This document shows, in pieces, positions 57,855 to 64,000 of a stretch of DNA of 64,000 nucleotides (positions are counted from its first letter, which is position 1; every line of letters starts with the position of its first letter). Source of the DNA: Clostridium beijerinckii (GTDB taxonomy: Bacteria > Bacillota > Clostridia > Clostridiales > Clostridiaceae); contig NZ_CP144906.1 of the NCBI RefSeq assembly GCF_036699995.1, forward strand, positions 12,501 through 76,500, written 5' to 3'. A program made the position numbers and the translations under genes. Under the pieces are notes generated by a model. It saw only the letters and a list, made by a program, of their open reading frames with translations, was not told the origin of the DNA and did no database searches.

Positions 57855-59792
57855 ATGTGTACAGATTGTAAAAAAACATATTATATTACGACACCAATTT
57901 ATTATCCATCAACAAAGCTTCATATAGGTAATACCTATACAACTGTAGCTGCTGATGCTTTAGCAAGATTTAAGAGATTAACAGGCTATGATGTAATGTT
58001 CTTAACAGGAACAGATGAGCATGGCCAAAAGATCCAAAGAATAGCCGAAGAAAAAGGAATCACACCAAAGCAACACGTAGATGAAGTTGTTGCTGGTATT
58101 AAGGATCTTTGGAGCATGATGAATATAAGTTATGATAAGTTTATTAGAACTACTGATGATTATCATATTAAAGCTGTTCAAGATATATTTAAGAAATTAT
58201 ATGATCAAGGAGATATATATAAGAGTTCTTATGAAGGTTGGTATTGCACACCTTGTGAATCTTTCTGGACTGATACACAATTAGTTAATGGAAACTGCCC
58301 TGATTGCGGAAGACCAGTTGAAAAATCAAAGGAAGAAGCATATTTCTTCAAGATGAGCAAGTATGCTGATAAGTTAATCAAATATATTGAAGACCATCCA
58401 GAGTTCATTCAACCAGAATCAAGAAAAAATGAAATGCTAAATAATTTCTTAAGACCAGGTCTTCAAGATCTTTGTGTTTCAAGAACAAGCTTTAACTGGG
58501 GAGTACCTGTAACTTTTGATGAAAGTCATGTTGTATATGTTTGGATTGATGCATTATCAAACTATATCACTGCCCTTGGATATGGCCAAGAAAATAAAGA
58601 TTTATATAATAAATACTGGCCAGCAGATGTACATTTAATAGGAAAAGATATTTTAAGATTCCATACTATTTATTGGCCAATAATGTTAATGGCGCTAGAT
58701 TTACCTCTTCCAAAGCAAGTTTTCGGTCATGGATGGCTACTTGTTGACGGTGGAAAAATGTCAAAATCTAAAGGTAATGTAGTAGATCCAGTTGTTCTTG
58801 TAAATGAATTTGGAGTTGATCCTGTAAGATATTATTTATTAAAAGAAATTCCATTTGGAGCAGATGGATTATTTAATAATGAAATATTTATAAAGAAAAT
58901 AAATTCAGACCTTTGTAATGATTTGGGTAATCTTTTATCAAGAACAGTTGCAATGGTTGAAAAATATTTTGGTGGAGAAATGCCAGCTCAAGATGAAAAA
59001 GAAGCTATTGATGATGAGTTAATAAATTTAGCATTATCAGCACCAGCTAAAATTGAGGAAGCAATAAACGAATTAAATATACCACAAGCTTTAGAATATG
59101 TTTTTGAATTAATAAGAAGAGCAAATAAATATATAGATGAAACAACTCCATGGATATTAGCTAAAGATGAAAGTAAAAAAGCTAGACTTGGAACAGTTCT
59201 TTATAATTTAGCGGAAAGTCTTAGATTTGCATCAGTAATGATTTCAGCATTCTTACCAGAAACATCTAAGAAGATTAATGAACAAATTAATACTACAGAA
59301 ATTTCATGGGAATCATTAAAGTCATTTGATGGAATTAAGGCAGGAACTAAGGTAGTAAAAGCTGATAACTTATTCCCAAGAATAGATGTAGATAAGAAAT
59401 TAGAAGAATTAGAAGCTTTAAAGGCTGCTCAAGCGCCAGCTAAGAGAGAAATTACACCTATAAAAGAAGAAATAACAATAGATGATTTTGAAAAGGTTGA
59501 TTTAAGAGTAGTAAAAGTATTAGCGTGTGAACCAATAAAGGGAGCTAAGAAATTATTAAAATTAAAAGTTGATTTAGGTGGAGAAGAAAGACAAGTGGTT
59601 TCTGGAATATCTAAGTTCTATAAACCAGAAGAAATAGTAGGTAAAAATGTAGTTTTAGTTGCTAACTTAAAGCCAGTAAAACTTAGAGGGGAATTATCAC
59701 AAGGAATGATTTTATGTGCTGCAACAGATGATGACAGTATATTAAAAGCAGTGGATCCAGGTGAGATTCCAACAGGTAGCATTGTAAGATAA
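57855..59792 (+). CDS. metG: Methionyl-tRNA synthetase with C-terminal tRNA-binding domain
   Basis: 645 residues. Class I: HIGNTYTTVAADALARF holds the HIGH motif and KMSKS lies at residues 301-305 (GGKMSKSKGNVVDP). A zinc knuckle CTPCESFW...CPDCGRP is inserted in the catalytic domain. The C-terminal 110 residues (FEKVDLRVVKVLACEPIKGA, LSQGMILCA) are an EMAP-II-like dimerisation and tRNA-binding domain. AAGGAGG precedes the ATG. First gene of the conserved metG-tatD-yabE-rnmV-ksgA neighbourhood, under the T-box upstream. Confidence 0.97.
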   Translation: MCTDCKKTYYITTPIYYPSTKLHIGNTYTTVAADALARFKRLTGYDVMFLTGTDEHGQKIQRIAEEKGITPKQHVDEVVAGIKDLWSMMNISYDKFIRTTDDYHIKAVQDIFKKLYDQGDIYKSSYEGWYCTPCESFWTDTQLVNGNCPDCGRPVEKSKEEAYFFKMSKYADKLIKYIEDHPEFIQPESRKNEMLNNFLRPGLQDLCVSRTSFNWGVPVTFDESHVVYVWIDALSNYITALGYGQENKDLYNKYWPADVHLIGKDILRFHTIYWPIMLMALDLPLPKQVFGHGWLLVDGGKMSKSKGNVVDPVVLVNEFGVDPVRYYLLKEIPFGADGLFNNEIFIKKINSDLCNDLGNLLSRTVAMVEKYFGGEMPAQDEKEAIDDELINLALSAPAKIEEAINELNIPQALEYVFELIRRANKYIDETTPWILAKDESKKARLGTVLYNLAESLRFASVMISAFLPETSKKINEQINTTEISWESLKSFDGIKAGTKVVKADNLFPRIDVDKKLEELEALKAAQAPAKREITPIKEEITIDDFEKVDLRVVKVLACEPIKGAKKLLKLKVDLGGEERQVVSGISKFYKPEEIVGKNVVLVANLKPVKLRGELSQGMILCAATDDDSILKAVDPGEIPTGSIVR

Positions 59793-59805
59793 TTATAAAA
59801 AAATA

Positions 59806-59861
59806 GAACGTCTCACTTAGGGGAGTGAGACGTTCATTAACCATACTAAATAAATGGTTAA
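59806..59861 (+). repeat. Two consecutive hairpins after metG without T runs
   Basis: GAACGTCTCACT (59806-59817) and its exact complement (59824-59835) form a GC-richer 12-base-pair stem with loop TAGGGG. TTAACCAT (59837-59844) and ATGGTTAA (59854-59861) form a second, shorter stem at once after it. Neither has a T tract, so they are more likely RNA-stability or processing structures, or DNA sites, than terminators. Confidence 0.7.
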
Positions 59862-59935
59862 AAGGGGTAAATAATAATGCTTTAACTACTTTACAATATT
59901 AATTTTAATGCATTAATATGTCATCTAGGTGTCAA

Positions 59936-59980
59936 AAAATAAATTCGTAAAAAAATTATTTACGAATTTATTTTTATTTT
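59936..59980 (+). terminator. Terminator of metG
   Basis: AATAAATTCGTAAA (59938-59951) and TTTACGAATTTATT (59959-59972), a perfect 14-base-pair stem followed by TTTATTTT. Confidence 0.85.
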
Positions 59981-60148
59981 AATTGCTATGATTTGCATTG
60001 AATTATATAGTTTTAAGTAAGATTATCATAAAGAGGTATAAGTAATAATTTTATGTTATTATTTAAGTAAGTAATGCTAAATTTAAATGCAGTAGTTTTA
60101 GAATATGATAATTTGGAAATAATGTTAATAGGAAAGGAATATTGTTTT

Positions 60149-60934
60149 ATGAATCAAAAATTTAAAATAATAGATAGCCATGCTCATTATGATGATGAAG
60201 CTTTTAATGAAGATAGAGAATATTTACTAAATGAGATTAATGAAAATGGAGTTATTGGAATCCTGAATTGCGCATCATCATATGATAGTTTAAAAACAAC
60301 AGATCAACTAACTAAAGATCATGATTTTATCTTTGGTGCTTTAGGAATACATCCGGAAAATGCAAATGAGATGAAAATCGATACACTAGATGAAATTAAA
60401 GCTTATATTAAGAATAATGATAAAATAGTAGCTATTGGGGAGATTGGATTAGACTATTATTGGGATGAAAATCCACCTAAAGATATTCAAAAGGATGTAT
60501 TTAGAAGGCATATGAATTTAGCTAAAGAACTAAATTATCCAGTTGTTATTCATGATAGAGATGCACATCAAGACACATTAGAAATAATTAAGGAGTTTCC
60601 AGAAGTTACAGGTGTAGTTCACTGTTTTTCAGGAAGTGTGGAATTTGCGAAGGAATGCATAAAATTAGGGTATTATATAGGGATAACAGGTGTTGTTACA
60701 TTTAAAAATGCAAAAAAGGTTGTTGAAGTAGTTAGAGAAATCCCTTTAGAAAAGATACTTGTAGAAACTGATTGTCCGTATATGGCACCTGAACCAAACA
60801 GAGGAAAAAGAAATAAATCAGATTATATTGAATATATAATAACTAAGATAGCAGAAATTAAGAATATTGACCCTTATGAGGCAAATTTGAGATTTAACGA
60901 GAATTTTTTTAGATTGATTAGAAAGGAAAAATAA
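60149..60934 (+). CDS. tatD: TatD family metal-dependent hydrolase/DNase
   Basis: About 261 residues. TIM-barrel hydrolase with metal ligands in IIDSHAHYDDEAF, AIGEIGLDYYWD, VIHDRDAH, VHCFSGS and VETDCPYMAPEPNRGKRN. Members have 3'-5' exonuclease activity and roles in repair. GGAAAGGA lies ten bases before ATG 60149; the frame's earlier start at 60074 has no such site and adds 25 non-conserved residues. Order metG-tatD-yabE is the same as in Bacillus. Confidence 0.93.
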   Translation: MNQKFKIIDSHAHYDDEAFNEDREYLLNEINENGVIGILNCASSYDSLKTTDQLTKDHDFIFGALGIHPENANEMKIDTLDEIKAYIKNNDKIVAIGEIGLDYYWDENPPKDIQKDVFRRHMNLAKELNYPVVIHDRDAHQDTLEIIKEFPEVTGVVHCFSGSVEFAKECIKLGYYIGITGVVTFKNAKKVVEVVREIPLEKILVETDCPYMAPEPNRGKRNKSDYIEYIITKIAEIKNIDPYEANLRFNENFFRLIRKEK

Positions 60935-61166
60935 GGTAAAATATTAAATGTACACTTTAAATATAATTTCTGTATTCAACATAAAGTAAATCTAATCTTA
61001 AACTGAAATTATCATTAAGTTTAATAAATGTTTCTATAATTTCATATCATTAAATTTTAATTTCATAATGAAGTAATATTAAATACCGCTATCATTTTTA
61101 TATATTATATTTTATGCACAGAGTGCATTATTACAATGCTTCATTATATTGCAAGAGTTTACTAAT

Positions 61167-61195
61167 TTGACAAGTCTAGAATATTAATATATAAT
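61167..61195 (+). promoter_or_regulatory. Promoter of yabE
   Basis: TTGACA (61167-61172), a 17-base spacer and TATAAT (61190-61195), 33 bases before the ATG. The rest of the 294-base gap upstream holds only a short TGCAC/GTGCA repeat near 61117. Confidence 0.88.
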
Positions 61196-61228
61196 TCAAA
61201 AGACACTCTTGCCAAAGGAGGGAAAATA

Positions 61229-62281
61229 ATGATAGAAAAATTGAGACAATTTATTAGGCAAAGTTTTTCTAACGGTCCGAAGGCAAAAATTATAATTGGA
61301 ACAATTGCGATAGCATTTGTAGTTGTTACAGCAGTGACTATAATGAGCATAAGAAAAACGCTCGTAATAAGTATAGACGGTAAAGAAGCGACTTTTGTCA
61401 CTTACAAGGGGACTGTTAAAGGTGTGTTGCAAGAAAATGGGATAGAAGTATCGCCTAAAGATAAAGTGCAACCATCCTTGGAATCCAAAGTATCTGAAAA
61501 AGAAACTATTAAAGTAAAAAAGGCTGTTCCAGTAGATATTAAGGCTGGTGGAATGGAAGTACAATTGCAAACGGCAGAGGATACGGTTGAGGATATGCTG
61601 GATGCAGAGAAAAATACATTAAAAGATCAAGGAATAGAATTTGACAAAGACGTAGATGAAGTATCACCATCCCTAGAGTCTAAGTTAGAGGGTAACGAAA
61701 GTGTCCAACTTGTCAAAGTGGAAACAAAAGATGTCACCGAAAAGCAGCCAATTAACTTCGATACAATTGTAGAAAAAGATGAAAATTTGGACAGTAGTGT
61801 TCAGAAGGTTAAGAGTGAAGGAGTTAATGGTGAGAAACAAATTACTTATCAAATAATATATAAAGATGGGGTAGAGATTTCTCGTAATGTAAAGAGTACT
61901 AAAACCATATTGGAACCACAAAATGAAGTCGTGGTCAAAGGAACTGGTCAAGTGTACGCAAGCAGAGGTGGAGACAGAATAACTTATAAGAAAAAGATTA
62001 ATTGCACAGCAACAGCTTATAGCAACCATTCTACTACAGCTACAGGGAGAACGCCTGTTAGAAATCAAGGTGGTATGAGTACGATTGCAGTAGATCCATC
62101 CGTAATACCGCTAGGAAGTAAAGTATATGTGGAAGGGTATGGATATGCAATTGCATCAGATACAGGTGGTGCTATAAAGGGCGACAGAATTGACATATAC
62201 CTTAATTCGTCAAATGAATGTGATTCATGGGGAAGAAGATCAGTTGATGTATTAGTAGTTGCTTACCCAGGGCAATGGTAA
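61229..62281 (+). CDS. yabE: YabE-like cell-wall protein with DUF348, G5 and 3D domains
   Basis: 350 residues. One membrane anchor (IIIGTIAIAFVVVTAVTI, about 23-40), two DUF348 repeats (ISIDGKEATFVTYKGTVKGVL; VQLQTAEDTVEDML), a G5 domain (about 160-240, ISRNVKSTKTILEP) and a C-terminal 3D domain with the three Asp in AVDPSVIPLGS, IASDTGGAIKGDRIDIY and VDVLVVAY. This resembles resuscitation-promoting factors and Sps; the 3D domain is thought to be a lytic transglycosylase-like barrel. AAAGGAGGG precedes the ATG. Own promoter and terminator. Confidence 0.93.
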   Translation: MIEKLRQFIRQSFSNGPKAKIIIGTIAIAFVVVTAVTIMSIRKTLVISIDGKEATFVTYKGTVKGVLQENGIEVSPKDKVQPSLESKVSEKETIKVKKAVPVDIKAGGMEVQLQTAEDTVEDMLDAEKNTLKDQGIEFDKDVDEVSPSLESKLEGNESVQLVKVETKDVTEKQPINFDTIVEKDENLDSSVQKVKSEGVNGEKQITYQIIYKDGVEISRNVKSTKTILEPQNEVVVKGTGQVYASRGGDRITYKKKINCTATAYSNHSTTATGRTPVRNQGGMSTIAVDPSVIPLGSKVYVEGYGYAIASDTGGAIKGDRIDIYLNSSNECDSWGRRSVDVLVVAYPGQW

Positions 62282-62290
62282 GCTATTTTA

Positions 62291-62320
62291 AGAGATAACA
62301 GATGTTATCTCTATTTTTTT
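62291..62320 (+). terminator. Terminator of yabE
   Basis: AGAGATAACA (62291-62300) and TGTTATCTCT (62303-62312) followed by ATTTTTTT. Confidence 0.87.
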
Positions 62321-62442
62321 CTTTGAATTTGTGGATGTTTTATCATATTATTAGAAATGAGATAAAATAAATTAAGGGCTATTTTATGATATAAATATAT
62401 TAACGTATAAAGTAATTATTAATAAAGAAAGGAAGTAACGTA

Positions 62443-63000
62443 TTGATAAAAGAAGTAATAGTCGTTGAGGGCAGAGATGACGTTGATGCTGTAAAGAAAG
62501 CTATAGATGCAGAAATAATTGCTGTAGGAGGATTTGGCATAAATGCAAAAGTCATAGCAAGAATACAGGAGGCCCAAAAAAGAAAAGGTGTAATTGTATT
62601 AACAGATCCAGATTTTGCAGGGGAAAAAATAAGAAGAATAATAGCAAAAAGAGTTAAAGGGATAAAACATGCATATATTGCAAAAGAAGATGGACTTAAG
62701 AATGGAGATATTGGAGTAGAAAATGCATGCCCAGAAGTTATTTTGAAAGCACTTGAAATGGCAAAGATAACACAAGAAGAAAAACAAGAATTTTTTACTA
62801 TGCAGGATATGTTTTATTTCAAGCTTACCGGAGATAACACTTCAAAGATTAGAAGAAATATGCTTGGTAAGTTATTAGGGATAGGTTATGGAAATGCGGC
62901 ACAGATGGTTTCTAGATTAAATAATTACGGAATAACTAAAGAAGAATTTACTAATGCTATAAAAGAAATAGAAAAACAATTGGAAGTAGGTAAGAAATAA
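62443..63000 (+). CDS. rnmV: Ribonuclease M5 (5S rRNA maturation)
   Basis: 185 residues. The Toprim domain is visible: VIVVEGRDDVDAVKKA (Glu), VIVLTDPDFAGEKIRR (Asp-x-Asp), with GVENACPEVI after it. RNase M5 trims both ends of 5S rRNA precursors bound to ribosomal protein L18, so it acts on the 5S gene product at 1582. The start is TTG with AAAGGAAG seven bases upstream. The stop is immediately followed by the ksgA ATG, so they are co-transcribed. Confidence 0.95.
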   Translation: MIKEVIVVEGRDDVDAVKKAIDAEIIAVGGFGINAKVIARIQEAQKRKGVIVLTDPDFAGEKIRRIIAKRVKGIKHAYIAKEDGLKNGDIGVENACPEVILKALEMAKITQEEKQEFFTMQDMFYFKLTGDNTSKIRRNMLGKLLGIGYGNAAQMVSRLNNYGITKEEFTNAIKEIEKQLEVGKK

Positions 63001-63846
63001 ATGGATTTAAAAGATATAAAAACTCAGGAACTAGTCAAAAAATATAATTTTAAGTTCTCAAAAAGCCTTGGGCAAAATTTCTTAGTTGATGATTCTGTTC
63101 TTGATGATATAGTTAACGGAGCAGAAGTTAACAATGAGGATTTTATTATAGAGATTGGACCAGGTGTAGGTACACTTACTGCTCAACTTTTGATGAAAGC
63201 TAAAAAGGTAACATCTATTGAATTAGATAATGATTTAATTCCGATACTTGAGCAAGAGTTGGGGGAAAATGAGAATTTTAGTTTAATACATAAAGATGCA
63301 CTTAAAGTGGATTTCAATGAACTTATTGGAGATGAGAAAAGTGTTAAGCTTGTAGCAAATCTTCCATACTATGTTACAACCCCTATAATAGTTAAGCTTC
63401 TAAAAGGTGGATATAATTTCAAATCATTAACTATAATGATTCAAAAGGAAGTTGCAGAGAGAATTAATGCTGAACCTAATTGTAAGGAATATGGTGCATT
63501 GTCGGTTTTAGTTCAGTATTATTGTAATACAGACATAATAAGGAAGGTACCACCAACTTGCTTTATTCCTAGACCAAAGGTTGAATCTATAGTAATAAGA
63601 TTAGATAGATTAGATGAACCAAGAGTTAAAACTAAGGATATCAATATTATGTTTGAGATTGTAAGAGCAGGTTTCAATATGAGAAGAAAAACTCTATGGA
63701 ATGCAGCAAAAACATTAAAAGTAGATAAAGAAAAATTAGAAGAAGCATTTAAAAAATCAGGAATTGATCCTAAGAGAAGGGCTGAAACATTAACACTAGA
63801 AGAATTTGCGGTTTTATCAGATTGCATATATGATATAAGAAACTAA
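63001..63846 (+). CDS. ksgA: 16S rRNA dimethyladenosine transferase
   Basis: 281 residues. It dimethylates two adjacent adenosines in the 3' hairpin of 16S rRNA using S-adenosylmethionine. Motif [20 protein letters not shown] and [16 protein letters not shown]; catalytic motif IV is [14 protein letters not shown]; the C-terminal KsgA domain has [13 protein letters not shown]. It starts on the base after the rnmV stop. No separate ribosome binding site other than the GGTAAGAAATA region in rnmV is seen, so translation is coupled. Confidence 0.97.
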   Translation: MDLKDIKTQELVKKYNFKFSKSLGQNFLVDDSVLDDIVNGAEVNNEDFIIEIGPGVGTLTAQLLMKAKKVTSIELDNDLIPILEQELGENENFSLIHKDALKVDFNELIGDEKSVKLVANLPYYVTTPIIVKLLKGGYNFKSLTIMIQKEVAERINAEPNCKEYGALSVLVQYYCNTDIIRKVPPTCFIPRPKVESIVIRLDRLDEPRVKTKDINIMFEIVRAGFNMRRKTLWNAAKTLKVDKEKLEEAFKKSGIDPKRRAETLTLEEFAVLSDCIYDIRN

Positions 63847-63852
63847 AAGGTT

Positions 63853-63892
63853 GAGAATGAGTAATTATTGAATTATTCATTCTCTATTTTTT
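63853..63892 (+). terminator. Terminator of rnmV-ksgA
   Basis: GAGAATGA-G-TAATT and AATTA-TTCATTCTC arms with one bulge, followed by TATTTTTT. The remaining 108 bases to the window end hold nothing I can identify. Confidence 0.83.
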
Positions 63893-64000
63893 AGTTTCTA
63901 TTAAATTTGCTGTGCTGCGTAGAGTATGAAAATATAGAAAAGTATTAGTTAAATCATAATTCTAATTTCCAAACATATACTATATGGAATAAATATATGT

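Noticed and set aside
61685..62068. 127-codon frame antisense to yabE
   Set aside because: Shadow of the G5 and 3D coding region; no ribosome binding site.

Overview
The window looks like a chromosomal segment of a spore-forming, low-GC Firmicute, most probably Clostridium sensu stricto, perhaps near C. beijerinckii or C. butyricum. The grounds are the very AT-rich codon use and intergenic DNA, strong AGGAGG-type ribosome binding sites, and frequent TTG/GTG starts. Two T-box leaders, a PyrR-type attenuator, AddAB in place of RecBCD, SpmA/SpmB and Csp/SleC sporulation-germination genes, and the orders ileS-ccpA and metG-tatD-yabE-rnmV-ksgA point the same way. I saw no phage, insertion sequence, CRISPR array or obvious foreign island.

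Layout. 1-1.9 kb: the 3' half of a 23S rRNA gene, 5S rRNA, tRNA-Met and tRNA-Ala. 1.95-4.6 kb: HD-domain protein, NiaR, an FAD oxidoreductase and a truncated DUF1667 protein. 4.7-5.4 kb: a tandem duplication of a tRNA-Ser(UGA)/tRNA-Ser(GCU) transcription unit. 5.5-13.4 kb: GNAT enzyme, addB and addA. 13.4-22.1 kb: L,D-transpeptidase, DUF1189 protein, soluble histidine kinase, tRNA-Arg, psd, TetR regulator, Cof-type HAD phosphatase, ABC-F protein and DUF1836 protein. 22.3-27 kb: TrhA, proBA, mgsA and an SDR enzyme. 27.3-31.9 kb: PyrR-controlled carAB. 32-36.5 kb: a small YciI-like gene behind two LexA-type boxes, HD-GYP protein, murI, cyclophilin, DUF3783 protein and an XRE/S24-like regulator. 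36.7-39.9 kb: a giant gene joining a Csp subtilase to a complete SleC-like spore cortex-lytic enzyme. 40-46 kb: radical SAM and membrane proteins, ComB-like protein, a BFD-like protein and a histidine-kinase remnant. 46-52.7 kb: T-box-ileS, ccpA, MarR-MATE and a small coiled-coil protein. 52.8-57.2 kb: spmAB and two different M24B aminopeptidases P. 57.2-63.9 kb: T-box-metG, tatD, yabE, rnmV and ksgA.

Most genes are housekeeping. Themes are translation (rRNA, tRNAs, IleS, MetG, RNase M5, KsgA), amino-acid, pyrimidine and NAD supply under leader-RNA or repressor control, DNA repair (AddAB, the LexA-box gene), envelope and cortex work (MurI, L,D-transpeptidase, Psd, YabE, SpmAB, Csp-SleC) and redox enzymes.

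The most notable observation is the Csp-SleC fusion at 36687-39872: the protease that matures the cortex hydrolase zymogen and the zymogen itself appear to be one polypeptide. Other points are the LexA-box YciI-like gene, the DUF1667 protein lacking its cysteine half, a perfect promoter inside the 23S-5S spacer, and repeat clusters in the leaders of metG and the ABC-F gene. Starts were moved from the longest open frame to the codon with a ribosome binding site wherever the sequence decided it. All family assignments are by eye from motifs; no database search was run.
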